Below are positions 16,842 to 25,522 of a stretch of 64,000 nt of DNA, one piece after another. The position numbers and the translations under genes were made by a program. Positions within the stretch are counted from its first letter, which is position 1. Each line of letters starts with the position of its first letter. Source of the DNA: Iamia sp038233075 (GTDB lineage: Bacteria; Actinomycetota; Acidimicrobiia; Acidimicrobiales; Iamiaceae); NCBI GenBank assembly GCA_038233075.1, contig JBBSMQ010000010.1:1-64000 (forward strand). The letters run 5' to 3'. The notes beneath the pieces were generated by a model. It made no database searches and had not been told where the DNA came from. It saw only the letters and a list, made by a program, of their open reading frames with translations.

Positions 16842-18470
16842 TCAGCGGGGACGGTGGAGCGCGGTGGACTCGGTGCGGCCGCGCAGGGTCACCTCGCCGG
16901 CGCTCTCCCAGCGGCGGGCCTCGGCCTCGTCGGCGGCGGCCACCGCCGCGCCCGACGCCAGCACCTGGCCAGGGGTGTCCTTGGACAGCTCGGTGAGCCG
17001 GGAGGCGGCGTTGACGGGGTCGCCGATCACCGTGTACTCGAAGCGCTCCTCGGCCCCGATGTTGCCCGCCACCGCGGGGCCGAAGGCCACGCCGATGCCG
17101 GCCTCGCAGTCGGGCACCTCCTCCTCCAGGCGCCGAGCCAAGGCGCGGGCCGCAGCCAGGGCCGAGCCCGCGGGGTCGGCCCGCTCGCCGGGGGCGCCGA
17201 ACACCGCCAGCGCGGCGTCGCCCTGGAACTTGTTGATCCAGCCCCCGTGGTCGTCGACGGTCGCCACCACCACGGCGAAGAAGCCGTTGAGCACCTCGAC
17301 CACCTCGGCCGGCGGGATCTCGGTCGCCAGTCGGGTGGAACCCACGATGTCGGCGAACATGACCGCCACCTCGCGCACCTCCCCGCCCAGGTGGACGTCA
17401 CCGGAGAGGGCGTCGTGGGCGACGTCGGCACCGACCTGACGGCCGAACAGGTCTCGGATGCGCTCGCGCTCGCGCAGGCCCTCGACCATGCGGTTGAACC
17501 CGTCCTGGAGCAGGCCCACCTCGCTGCCGTCGTAGACGGGGATGGCGACCTCGAAGTCGCCGTCGCGCACCCGGGCCAACCCTCGACGCACAGAACGGAC
17601 GGGGTCAGCGACGGCCCGGGAACCCAGCAGGGTGGTCCACAGCCCGACGAGGAGGGCGGTGCCGCCCAGGGCGACCATGGTGACCGCCAGCGACACGCGG
17701 GTGGCGTCGGTGTCGACGAGGGCGAACAGGCCCGTGATCACCAGACCCAGCACCGGGACCGCGGTGCCGAGGCCCCAGGTGAGGATCTGGCGAACGGTGA
17801 CCCCGGGCAGGCGGGGCCGGTCGATGGCGCCCTCGGCCAGGGCCCGGCCCGCCATGGGCCGCATGAGGCGCTCGGTGGTGAGGTAGGCGATGGCACTGGT
17901 GGTCAGACCGCCGAGGACCACGGCGAGGGCGACGCGGGCGATGAGGCGGGGTTCGGCCATGCCGTTGCCCACGCTGAACACCGCGGCGGAGCCGAGCCAC
18001 AGGATCATCTCCACCCGGAACAGGCGCAGCGGGCCGCGCAGCACGGCCAGCTCCTCCTCGGGGGTGGGGGTCCGCTCCTCGACCAGCCACCGTCGGGCGG
18101 GCCGCAGCACCCGCACCCCCCAGAACGTGCCCACCAGGACGGCGACCGGAGCCCAGATGGAGGTGAGGACGGCGTTGACGAGGACGACGTGGCTGCTGTC
18201 GTCGACGGGCTCGTCGGGCAGGACCCAGGTGATGAACACGAACACCGCGGCTGCGCCGACCAGGTTGGTGAGCGCGGTGGCCAGGGTGACCCAGACCTGC
18301 ACGCGTCGGGCCAGCCTCCGGCCCGCTCGCGCGTCCCGATGGTCACGGTTCGGCACCGGTCGGTCGGGGGCCGCCGGCTCGGCGGCCTGGGTCTCGCCGG
18401 GCCCACGGTCGGCGACCGGCCCCCGACCGGTGGCGCGGGGCGGCACCGCCTCGGGACGAGCAGGGGTCAC
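16842..18470 (-). CDS. Class III adenylate/guanylate cyclase with six-helix membrane part and HAMP
   Basis: A 542-aa membrane nucleotide cyclase. Residues 58-285 contain about six hydrophobic segments, followed by a HAMP-like linker (about 285-335). The catalytic domain starts near 365 with MFADIVGST (first metal aspartate), then WINKFQGDAALAVFG (substrate lysine and second aspartate) and YTVIGDPVNAASRL, which carries the purine-selecting and transition-state residues. All catalytic positions look intact. GTG at 18470 overlaps the stop of the BtuF-like gene by four bases (GTGA). The long in-frame extension further upstream lies inside that gene and was rejected. Confidence 0.87.
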   Translation of the reverse strand: MTPARPEAVPPRATGRGPVADRGPGETQAAEPAAPDRPVPNRDHRDARAGRRLARRVQVWVTLATALTNLVGAAAVFVFITWVLPDEPVDDSSHVVLVNAVLTSIWAPVAVLVGTFWGVRVLRPARRWLVEERTPTPEEELAVLRGPLRLFRVEMILWLGSAAVFSVGNGMAEPRLIARVALAVVLGGLTTSAIAYLTTERLMRPMAGRALAEGAIDRPRLPGVTVRQILTWGLGTAVPVLGLVITGLFALVDTDATRVSLAVTMVALGGTALLVGLWTTLLGSRAVADPVRSVRRGLARVRDGDFEVAIPVYDGSEVGLLQDGFNRMVEGLRERERIRDLFGRQVGADVAHDALSGDVHLGGEVREVAVMFADIVGSTRLATEIPPAEVVEVLNGFFAVVVATVDDHGGWINKFQGDAALAVFGAPGERADPAGSALAAARALARRLEEEVPDCEAGIGVAFGPAVAGNIGAEERFEYTVIGDPVNAASRLTELSKDTPGQVLASGAAVAAADEAEARRWESAGEVTLRGRTESTALHRPR

Positions 18471-19453
18471 CACGGCGGTGCCGCCGATGGACGACCGGCC
18501 GCCACGATGAGGCGCGCGTCGGACGGGTCCGGGGGGCCCACCACCTCGGGGTGGAGGATCGAGGCCAGCACCCGGGCGCCCTGGCGGGTCACGGGCGTGC
18601 ACCGGGAGAACAGCCGGGTGGCGTCGGTGGCCCAGACCTGGCCCTCGGCCGTGGCGCGCAGGCCGGACACCTCGGGCCGGGCCACGAGGGCTCGGCCCTC
18701 CCTCAGGGCGCTGGCGAGGAGGTAGCCGCAGGGCAGGAACACGATCACGTCGGGATCGGCGCCCGCCACCTCGTCCCAGGTGACGCGCCGTGACGGGCCA
18801 CCGGGTGCTCCCAGCACGTCCTGGCCGCCGGCGGCGTCGAGGAGCTGCGGGACCCAGTGCCCGGCGACGAAGGGCGGGTCGCCCCACTCCAGCAGGAGGG
18901 TCCGAGGTCGGTCCCGCCCCGCCACCGCGACGCGCAGCTCGGCCCGGTCGGCCACGAGGGTGGCCACCTCGGCCTCGGCCCGGGCCGGTCCCTCGCCGCC
19001 GAGGGCCCGGCCGACGGTGCGGAGGTCGGTGGCCAACCCGTCGAGGTCGACCGCACCCAGGCGCACCACTGCAGTGCCGGGGGGCACCTCGCAGGCCACC
19101 TGGTCCCCGGTCACGGCGCAGACGTCGCACACGTCCTGGGCCACCACCACGTCGGGGGCCAGACGGTGGAGGGCGTCGACGTCGGTCAGGTAGAGGGGCT
19201 CGTCCGCGGACCGCGCCGCGGAGACGTCGCGGTCGAGGATCGCGGGGTCCAGGGCGGCGGCCCCCGGTGCCGGGGCCGAGGACAGCGCCGACCGGGTGAG
19301 CACGGGGCGTCCGGCCACCGCGGGGTGGTCGCACTCGTGGCTGATGCCGACGATGCGGTCCGCTGCGCCCAGGGCGACCACCAGGTCGGTCGCCGAGGGG
19401 ACCATGGTCGCCACCGTCGGTGTGGCCGGGGACGCAGCGGAGGCCGGGGCCAT
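18467..19453 (-). CDS. BtuF-like (cobalamin-binding type) protein without signal peptide
   Basis: A 328-aa protein with two lobes of the class III periplasmic-binding fold: VATMVPSATDLVVALGAADRI and GISHECDHPA at the front, and later ADPDVIVFLPCGYLL. This matches the BtuF/helical-backbone binding family, whose members bind cobalamin or iron chelates. No signal peptide or lipobox is seen, so it may be cytoplasmic. No ABC permease or ATPase is adjacent. Instead it overlaps the cyclase gene and lies a few kilobases from a B12-dependent mutase. The ligand is inferred, not shown. Confidence 0.75.
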   Translation of the reverse strand: MAPASAASPATPTVATMVPSATDLVVALGAADRIVGISHECDHPAVAGRPVLTRSALSSAPAPGAAALDPAILDRDVSAARSADEPLYLTDVDALHRLAPDVVVAQDVCDVCAVTGDQVACEVPPGTAVVRLGAVDLDGLATDLRTVGRALGGEGPARAEAEVATLVADRAELRVAVAGRDRPRTLLLEWGDPPFVAGHWVPQLLDAAGGQDVLGAPGGPSRRVTWDEVAGADPDVIVFLPCGYLLASALREGRALVARPEVSGLRATAEGQVWATDATRLFSRCTPVTRQGARVLASILHPEVVGPPDPSDARLIVAAGRPSAAPPW

Positions 19454-19755
19454 CCCGACAGCCTGGCACCCCGACTGCTCTCGAGGGTCACTCGCTCTTC
19501 GAGGTTTCGTCGTCGTTCACTCGCTGACGCTCGCTCCACTCCGACGAGCTGGTCGGGCTCGCGGCGCTCGCGCCCATGCTCGCCGACGAGCAAGCTGGAC
19601 CGGCTCACTCCTCGTGGGGGCTCCGCCCCCACACCCCAGCGGCTGCGCCGGGCCGAGCGTCGCAGGTGTGCTCTGGTCGACCCCTGGTGCGGGTCTCTGC
19701 TCGCCACGTCGCCTGTGCCGGCAGGTCCCGGCAGGTCTGGCGGGGTCGCGGGGGT
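19454..19755. other. Intergenic region with a strong hairpin
   Basis: No gene is supported. GTGGGGGC-TCC-GCCCCCAC (19614-19632) is a perfect 8-bp stem that may terminate transcription. The left part (19480-19580) is rich in CTCGCT/GCTCGC words of the kind common in intergenic actinobacterial DNA. Confidence 0.45.
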
Positions 19756-20574
19756 TCAGCTGGCGGTGGGGGATGGGGTGGGCTCCAGAGGGGGGATGGG
19801 AAGGGAGAGGGCGGGGGTCTCGTTGCCGCCGTCGACCTCGACGACCTTGCCGGTGACCCAGCCGGCGGCGGGGGACAGCAGCCAGAGGGCGGCGGCGGCG
19901 ATGTCGGCGGGCTCACCGGCCCGGCCCATCGGCGTGCCCGCCTCCAGGGTGGCGCGCATCCCCGCGTCCTGGATCACCACGTCGAGGGCTTGGGTGGCCA
20001 CCGCGCCGACCGACAGGGCGTTGACCCGCACCCGAGGGGCCCACTCCACGGCCAGGCTGGTGGTGATCTTGTTGAGGGCCGCCTTGGCCGTGCCGTAGGC
20101 GGTGAACCCGGGCACGACCTGCTGGCTCGACCGGGACGAGACGTTGAGGATCGCGCCCGAGCCGACCGAGTCGACCATGGCCTGCGCGGCGCGCACGGAC
20201 AGCAGGAAGGGGCTGATGGCGTTGAAGGACAGGGCCTGCTCCAGGAACCTCCGGGTGGTGTCCACCGCCGCTCGAGGCGCTGTCCCGCCGGCGTTGTTGA
20301 CCAGGAGGTCGAGGTGGCCCAGCTCGCCCATCGTGGTGGCGACCAGGTGGTCGAGGGCCTCGTCGTCCATCACGTCGGTCGGCACCGCGACGGCGCGGCG
20401 GCCCAGCGCCCGGATGGTGGCCGCCACCTCCTCGATGTCGGCCTCGGTGCGGGCTGCCACCGCCACGTCGGCCCCGGCCTCGGCCACTGCCAGGGCGATG
20501 GCCCGGCCGATGCCCTGGCCGGCGCCGGTGACGATGGCGACCTTCTCGTCGAGGCGGAACTGGTCGAGGATCAT
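19756..20574 (-). CDS. Short-chain dehydrogenase/reductase
   Basis: NAD(P)-dependent oxidoreductase of 272 aa. TGAGQGIGRAIALAVAEAG is the dinucleotide-binding loop, LLVNNAG follows, and the catalytic Ser and YxxxK are in LNVSSRSSQQ and FTAYGTAKAALNKI. The C-terminus ends WVTGKVVEVDGGNE plus a proline-rich tail. The substrate cannot be told; sequence style fits the FabG/3-oxoacyl reductase-like branch. ATG at 20574, with AGGAGAG upstream, is preferred to in-frame codons further out. Confidence 0.88.
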   Translation of the reverse strand: MILDQFRLDEKVAIVTGAGQGIGRAIALAVAEAGADVAVAARTEADIEEVAATIRALGRRAVAVPTDVMDDEALDHLVATTMGELGHLDLLVNNAGGTAPRAAVDTTRRFLEQALSFNAISPFLLSVRAAQAMVDSVGSGAILNVSSRSSQQVVPGFTAYGTAKAALNKITTSLAVEWAPRVRVNALSVGAVATQALDVVIQDAGMRATLEAGTPMGRAGEPADIAAAALWLLSPAAGWVTGKVVEVDGGNETPALSLPIPPLEPTPSPTAS

Positions 20575-20620
20575 GGCGGCGGTGGCTCTCCTGGGATGAC
20601 TCGGTGGGTCCGTGCGGGCT

Positions 20621-20656
20621 GGCGCCAGGGTAGGCAGTCGTTCGAACCCTGGCGCC
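20621..20656. promoter_or_regulatory. Perfect 11-bp inverted repeat upstream of the SDR gene
   Basis: GGCGCCAGGGT (20621-20631) pairs exactly with ACCCTGGCGCC (20646-20656) around a 14-base loop, about 47 bases upstream of the SDR start. CGGGAAC...GTTCCCG follows at 20665-20704. Either an operator/leader hairpin for the SDR gene or the terminator of the upstream TrmH-like gene, which ends at 20768. Confidence 0.45.
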
Positions 20657-20767
20657 CGGACCCTCGGGAACGACCCGACCGCGGCCATCACCAGGGCGGT
20701 TCCCGTCAATGGGTTCCACCCTTCCGGGCCAAACCGGGCCGACCAGGGCGGCTCCCGCCGACGGAGG

Positions 20768-21616
20768 TCAGGCCGGATCGGGGCGGCCGAGGGCGTAGCA
20801 GGCGATGCCGGCGGCGACGCCGACGTTGAGGGAGTCGACCCCCGGGGCCAGCGGGATGCGGACGCGGAGGTCCGCCGCGGCCTCGGTGGCGGGTGTGAGG
20901 CCCGGGCCTTCGGAGCCGAGCACCAGGGCCACGCGGTCGTCGGCGTCGATCCGCGCCGCCAGGTCGGGCAGGGTCAGGGCGTCAGCGGTGGGGGTCAGGG
21001 CCACGACCGTGAAGCCTGTGGCGCGGAGCGGGGCCAGGCCCTCCGGCAGGGCCGGGAGTCGGGCGTGGGCCAGGGCGAAGCCCTCACCCATGGAGGCCCG
21101 GTTGGCCCGCCGGTACAGCGGGTCGCACGAGGGCGGGTCGAGGAGGATCGCATCGAAGCCGAGGGCCGCCGCGCTGCGCAGGATCACCCCCAGGTTCGTC
21201 GGGTTGACGATCGTCTCCCCGACGACCACCCGGCGGGCGCCGGCGAGGATCGCCGCCGGGTCCGCCAGGGGGCGGCGGGCGAAGGCGACCAGCGCGCCCC
21301 GGTGGGACTGGTAGCCCGTCACCGCCTGGACCACCCGGGGCCCGGCCCGGTGGACCACCACCTCGGATCCCAGGTCCGGGGGGAGGGGGTCGTCGCGCTC
21401 GGCATCGACGAGCACGGAGACGGGCCGGTAGCCGGCGGCCAGGGCCCGCGACGCGACCAGGAGGCCCTCGGCGACGAACACCCCGGCCATGTCGCCACCC
21501 GGTGCCTCTCGGAGGCGACGCAGATCGTGGTCGCGCAGGCCCATGAACAGGGCGACCCGCGGGTCGTGGGGGTCGTGCACCTCGACGTCGACCACGTCCG
21601 TGATCCTGGTCGCCAC
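20768..21616 (-). CDS. TrmH/SpoU-family RNA 2'-O-methyltransferase
   Basis: A 282-aa SPOUT methyltransferase. The N-terminal substrate-binding part (FVAEGLLVASRALAAG) is followed by the knot domain: VGETIVNPTNLGVILRSAAALG (motif 1), LVLGSEGPGL (motif 2) and IPLAPGVDSLNVGVAAGIACY (motif 3). It modifies rRNA or tRNA; the exact position is not predictable from the sequence. It lies upstream of the SDR gene on the same strand, with ~190 bases of hairpin-rich DNA between. Confidence 0.9.
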   Translation of the reverse strand: MATRITDVVDVEVHDPHDPRVALFMGLRDHDLRRLREAPGGDMAGVFVAEGLLVASRALAAGYRPVSVLVDAERDDPLPPDLGSEVVVHRAGPRVVQAVTGYQSHRGALVAFARRPLADPAAILAGARRVVVGETIVNPTNLGVILRSAAALGFDAILLDPPSCDPLYRRANRASMGEGFALAHARLPALPEGLAPLRATGFTVVALTPTADALTLPDLAARIDADDRVALVLGSEGPGLTPATEAAADLRVRIPLAPGVDSLNVGVAAGIACYALGRPDPA

Positions 21617-21747
21617 GAGCCTCCGTCCGACAGTCGCGGTGCGCCGAGGCCCGCGACCGGTCCCTTGGACCCCGTGCCGCCGCCACCGGTCGGCGACCCC
21701 GGCACGATCAGCGCGCCGCGCCGCGTTCGGGGTCCCCGGACCGGGGG

Positions 21748-23115
21748 TCAGGCGGAGTGCTCGGCCAGCGTGATGCCGACGTCGGCGGCATCAGCGGCGG
21801 TCGCCGGGGCCGACAGGGAGGGGTCGTCGACCGGAGCCCCCGCCGCGACCCGCGCCCGGCTGATGCGTGCGGCCACCAGTGCGATGCCCGCCGCGACCAG
21901 GTTCCCGATGAACCACGACACGCTGGCCCCGTCGATGCCGTCGTCGGGCACCAGGATCAGGGCGGGCACGACGATCGCCGCGGTGAGGCCGAGGGTGATG
22001 GCGACGGTCGCCGCGTGGCGGTGGAGGATGCGCACCTCGGAGAGGAGCAGCGACGTGATGGCCCACGGGATGCCCGCGGCCACCATGGCCGGGAGCACCC
22101 GGGCGGCCTCGGAGTAGTCCTGTCCGTAGATGGTCGTCACGACGTCGCGCCCGAGGAACGTGGCCACCGCGCCCACGCTCATTAGACCCAGGGCGAGGAC
22201 CATGGCCAGGCGCGTCTGGGAGCGCACGTGGGCCCCGTCGCGGCCGCCCTCGGCCAGGAGGGCCTGGCCCAGCGCGGTGGGCACGTAGAACGCCACCGCC
22301 ACGATGCCCCAGGCCACGTTGAAGCTGGCGTAGCTGTTGGAGCTGACGAAGGTGAGCACGATCACCGGCAGAACGAAGTAGGGCGCCTGGTAGGCGAGCT
22401 GGGACACGTAGTTGACCGCCGAGTACCGCACCGCCTTCTGCGTCGCCGCGGGCCGGGGTGAGAGGCGGAGGCGACCGCCGGCCAGCCTCGGGGCCAGCCC
22501 GGCGGTGAGCGCACCGGAGACGGCCATGGGGGCGGTCGCGAAGACGAAGAGCCACAGACCCCGGTGATCGCCGTCGCGTGCGAGGAACAGGAGGGGGAAC
22601 CGGGCCAGGCCGACCAGGGTGATGCGGACCATGACGATGTTCCAGCGCCGAGCCGTCATGCAGCGCACGTCGGCGATCATCGACAGGGCTGCCCCCGCGA
22701 CCATGATCGCGAACAGCACCGGTCCGCCGACCACGTTCCAGTCGGTGAGCACGTCGGTGGCCGAGGAGTGCAGCGCCGCGACGTAGGCCAGGCCCATGAG
22801 GGACCCCGCCGCGGTGGTGGCGACCACGGCCCAGGTGAAGGTGACGTCGCTGTCGGAGTCTCGACCGGCTGCGTAGCGGGCCAGGGCGATCGGCAGTCCC
22901 AGGCCCGCCAGGTAGGTCACGAACAGGACCGACTGGAAGAGCTTGGCGGCGTCGCCGACGTCGATGGTGGTGTCGAGCTTGGCCGCGATGAGCCAGAACA
23001 CCGCGCCCGACAGGGCCTGGATCCCGGCCCCTACCACGAGCATGGCGGATCCGGTGAGGAGGTGGCGATGGCCCCGCGCCCGGTGCAGACGGGCTTTGGG
23101 GACGGGGATCCTCAC
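21748..23115 (-). CDS. Polysaccharide/lipid flippase-like membrane protein (Wzx/MOP type)
   Basis: A 455-aa protein with about 12-14 hydrophobic segments and short polar loops, layout of the oligosaccharide/polysaccharide flippase (MOP) superfamily: GSAMLVVGAGIQALSGAVFW at the start, and a repeat-like second half beginning near YSAVNYVSQLAYQAPYF. No glycosyltransferase cluster surrounds it, so the cargo is unknown. The C-terminal ~40 residues are soluble and alanine-rich. Start ATG at 23115. Confidence 0.75.
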   Translation of the reverse strand: MRIPVPKARLHRARGHRHLLTGSAMLVVGAGIQALSGAVFWLIAAKLDTTIDVGDAAKLFQSVLFVTYLAGLGLPIALARYAAGRDSDSDVTFTWAVVATTAAGSLMGLAYVAALHSSATDVLTDWNVVGGPVLFAIMVAGAALSMIADVRCMTARRWNIVMVRITLVGLARFPLLFLARDGDHRGLWLFVFATAPMAVSGALTAGLAPRLAGGRLRLSPRPAATQKAVRYSAVNYVSQLAYQAPYFVLPVIVLTFVSSNSYASFNVAWGIVAVAFYVPTALGQALLAEGGRDGAHVRSQTRLAMVLALGLMSVGAVATFLGRDVVTTIYGQDYSEAARVLPAMVAAGIPWAITSLLLSEVRILHRHAATVAITLGLTAAIVVPALILVPDDGIDGASVSWFIGNLVAAGIALVAARISRARVAAGAPVDDPSLSAPATAADAADVGITLAEHSA

Positions 23116-23480
23116 AGGAGCGAGAGGCTACCGGTCATCGGTCACCCCTTCCCATACGCCATCTGCAGGGCGTGATCCTGGTCTGGCCCTCGTCGCCTAC
23201 GCGTCGTGCGCGGTCGCGACGCCGGCCGCGGGGGCCCGCGCCGGCGACCGGGCCGGCGCGGGGGTGCGACCTCAGGGCGGCCAAGGGCAGAGGTGGTGAC
23301 GTCACGTCCTCTGCTCGCTGAGTGGGGGACCCACCACTGACGATACAGGGATCGGGGGACGCTGACGTCGGGGAGGGGCGCCCTTCCCGGCCGGGCGCGG
23401 GTGTGGGGCAGGGGTCCGACGGCCACACTGGAGCGCGTCCCTGGAGGCGGAGGAGCACCAGTGAGCGAGCGCAGCCGACG
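23116..23480. other. Divergent intergenic region with hairpin and TGACGTCA palindrome
   Basis: No supported gene apart from the eight-codon frame at 23461. CCCGCGCCGGC (23235-23245) pairs perfectly with GCCGGCGCGGG (23252-23262). GTGACGTCAC near 23299 is a 10-bp palindrome. Promoters for the flippase (minus) and the 23481 gene (plus) must lie here. Confidence 0.45.
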
Positions 23481-23484
23481 ATGA
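23461..23484 (+). CDS. Possible eight-codon leader cistron
   Basis: GTG AGC GAG CGC AGC CGA CGA TGA encodes a 7-residue peptide. A very good ribosome site (GGAGGCGGAGGAG) stands before its GTG, whereas the following gene has none of its own. The TGA overlaps the next gene's ATG (ATGA). Translation-coupling leader is a reasonable guess; no function is known. Confidence 0.35.
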   Translation: MSERSRR

Positions 23485-24191
23485 GTGAGCCATCGGGGCC
23501 GCCCGGTTCGGATGACCCGACCCGCCCCGCTCTCGGGGCCAATGCCCCCACCGGCCCCATCGTGCCCGGCGCCCCACCGCCCCGCCCCGCACCCCCGGGT
23601 GGTCCCGCCATGGGGGCGCCGCCCCTCGGGCCCGGCGGTCCACCGTGGGCGTCAGCCCGATCAGCACCGTCGTCTCCGTCCAGCGCGGCGCCCGGACCGG
23701 TCCCGTCCGGTCGCCCTCGTCCCCTTCGCATCCTGGGCCAGGCCCTGGTCGTCCTGGTCGTCCTCGGGGCCCTGGGCGGGCTCACCGCATGGGGTGTCGC
23801 CAACCGCGCCAGCGCCGAGAGGTGGCGCGACCGCAGCGAGGCCGCCGACGATCGGCTGCGTCAGAGCCTCGACCGTGTCGAGGCCACCAGTGCCGAGGTC
23901 GATGATGCCCGGTCCCGCCTGCGCGACCTGGCCGCGGCCAAGGCGGGAGAGACCGACCGCAACCGCGTCCTGTCCGACATCGTGGCCCAGGCGCCCGAGG
24001 TCACCGCCGCGCTGCGCGGGTGCCAGCAGGAGACCACCGAGCTGACCAACGAGGTCCTTGCGTCGGTGGGCGATCCCTCGGCCGACGTGGCCGAGATCCA
24101 GCGTCGCATCCGCGCCGTGAACGCCATCTGCGACGATGCCCTGGCGGCGTCGAGCGAGCTCGAGGACTCGATCGATGAGCTCGGGATCTGA
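23481..24191 (+). CDS. Single-pass membrane protein with coiled-coil domain, function unknown
   Basis: A 236-aa protein not assigned to a named family. Residues 1-80 are proline/glycine-rich and disordered. One membrane helix follows (LRILGQALVVLVVLGALGG), then a helical region (about 110-230) with heptad-like spacing: ADDRLRQSLDRVEATSAEV and QEIQRRI-like segments. It therefore has a cytoplasmic N-tail and an external coiled coil. It overlaps the next gene, a secreted protease, by 17 bases. The overlap suggests a joint transcript and perhaps a joint task at the cell surface. Confidence 0.65.
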   Translation: MSEPSGPPGSDDPTRPALGANAPTGPIVPGAPPPRPAPPGGPAMGAPPLGPGGPPWASARSAPSSPSSAAPGPVPSGRPRPLRILGQALVVLVVLGALGGLTAWGVANRASAERWRDRSEAADDRLRQSLDRVEATSAEVDDARSRLRDLAAAKAGETDRNRVLSDIVAQAPEVTAALRGCQQETTELTNEVLASVGDPSADVAEIQRRIRAVNAICDDALAASSELEDSIDELGI

Positions 24192-24894
24192 CCGCCGCCG
24201 CCTCCCCGGGGCGATCCTGGTCGCCGCGCTACTGGTGGTCCTGGGCGCGGGCTGCGTCGCCTCGCCCTCCGACGACCCCGTCGACGCCTCCGTGCTGGAC
24301 GAGCCCGTCCTCGTCGACCCTCGCACCTACACCGTGCGCATCCGCAGCCAGACCTGTGAGGGCCTCGGGGTCGGCTCGGGCTTCCTGATCGACGACAGCA
24401 CGATCGTGACCAACCGCCACGTGGTCGAGGGGGCCGACGCACTCGAGGTCGAGACGTCCGAGGGCGAGACCCTCACCGTCGACGTCGCCTCCCAGGGCCA
24501 GCTCGCCGACCTGGCCGTCGTCCGCCTGTCGGACTCCATGGAGGTGGGCTCGTCGGTGTCGACCACCGCCGAGCTGGCGCCCCGCAACCCCGAGTCCGGC
24601 GACGCGCTGCGGGCCGTGGGTTACCCGGGTGGCGGCGCCCTCATCGTCACCGAGGGCACCGTCGAGGACTTCAAGGTCGATCCCCGGCTGGGCAACCTCT
24701 CCAAGGTCATCCGCTCCGACGTGGCGATCGAGCCCGGCAGCTCCGGCGGGCCCGTGGTCAACGACGATGACCAGGTCGTCGGCGTCGTCTACGCCATCGA
24801 GATCGACACCGAGAAGTCCCTCATCGTCCCGGTGGAGACCCTGGCCCGCCTGCTCGACGACACCGAGGCCACGGTGGCCGTCGAGGCCTGCTGA
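24175..24894 (+). CDS. Trypsin-like serine protease lipoprotein
   Basis: A 239-aa exported protease. The signal peptide ends in a lipobox (VVLGAGC, cysteine near residue 23), so it should be tethered to the membrane. Catalytic His is in TNRHVVEG, Asp in LADLAVVRL and Ser in PGSSGGPVV, all in the expected order of the S1/DegP-like fold. There is no PDZ domain after the protease domain. ATG at 24175 lies inside the preceding gene. The substrate is unknown; coupling to the upstream coiled-coil membrane protein is suggested by the overlap. Confidence 0.85.
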   Translation: MSSGSDRRRLPGAILVAALLVVLGAGCVASPSDDPVDASVLDEPVLVDPRTYTVRIRSQTCEGLGVGSGFLIDDSTIVTNRHVVEGADALEVETSEGETLTVDVASQGQLADLAVVRLSDSMEVGSSVSTTAELAPRNPESGDALRAVGYPGGGALIVTEGTVEDFKVDPRLGNLSKVIRSDVAIEPGSSGGPVVNDDDQVVGVVYAIEIDTEKSLIVPVETLARLLDDTEATVAVEAC

Positions 24895-24936
24895 GCGCTC
24901 TCGGCAGGCGACGACTGCTGCCCGCCCGCCGGTCGA

Positions 24937-25082
24937 TCAGCGACCGGGTCGAGCAGGGGAGGCCACGCCCGACGGGTCGGCCCCCGACGCCAGGCGGAAG
25001 CACCCGCGACCGCTGTGCTTGGCCTGGTAGAGGCCGCGGTCGGCAGCGTCGATGAGCTCGACCGGGGCGCGCCGGAGCCAGA
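24937..25082 (-). pseudogene. C-terminal remnant of a GGDEF (diguanylate cyclase) domain
   Basis: On the minus strand the frame reads LRRAPVELIDAADRGLYQAKHSGRGCF, the classic end of GGDEF domains (A-D-x-x-LYxAKxxGR), then a short tail to TGA at 24937. An in-frame stop lies just upstream, and no GGDEF motif itself is present. The enzyme core is missing, so this is a dead fragment. Confidence 0.7.
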
Positions 25083-25084
25083 GC

Positions 25085-25200
25085 AGTCAGGAAGACCTCG
25101 ACCCAGCGCTGCCGCTCCGCCGGGCGCAGACGGAGGTGGAGACCGGGGTGCACGGGATGGTCGAAGTAGCGGTGTCCTCTGATCGCCACCCGTCGCGGCG
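25085..25200 (-). pseudogene. Possible truncated-haemoglobin C-terminal remnant
   Basis: One minus-strand frame contains PGLHLRLRPAERQRWVEVF, which resembles the G/H helix region of truncated globins (LxLxPxxxxRWLxLF). No intact reading frame joins it to a start or to a proximal histidine. Tentative. Confidence 0.3.
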
Positions 25201-25396
25201 GGTCGGGTCGGCGGCAGCTTCGTCTTGGTGTCCGTCCCCCACCGGTGTCCCCTCGCTCTGGATGAGGCCCCGCCACACCTCGTCGATGGTGACACTCGGA
25301 CGCAACCAGTCCGACGCAAGGGTTCGACCCGCGGCGGGTTCAGATCTCACCCGCCTCCAGGGCGGCACGCACCTCCTCGGCGCGCGCCCTCGCCAT

Positions 25397-25522
25397 TCCG
25401 ACGCGGGAGAGCGTCATGGATGACGCAGAGGCCCGTCAGAACAGCTGGTCGTGGGGATACGCACGCTTCTGACGCGGGAGCGCGTCATGGGTGACGCAGT
25501 GGCGCGTCAGAACGGCTGGTCG
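25397..25522. repeat. 71-bp tandem hairpin pair, locus 2
   Basis: Copies start at 25400 and 25471 (71 apart), each beginning GACGCGGGAG. In copy 2 TTCTGACGCG (25467-25476) pairs exactly with CGCGTCAGAA around 25503-25512. Both copies contain an inner hairpin GCGTCA-TGGR-TGACGC. The first ~52 bases are conserved, including CGTCAGAAC then GCTGGTCG; the spacer differs. It lies about 75 bases upstream of the GH3 gene and beside decayed gene fragments. Confidence 0.85.

Noticed and set aside
20621..20656. GTTCGAACCC-containing hairpin that looks like a tRNA T-arm
   Set aside because: No acceptor, D-arm or anticodon stem can be drawn around it; it is a plain inverted repeat.
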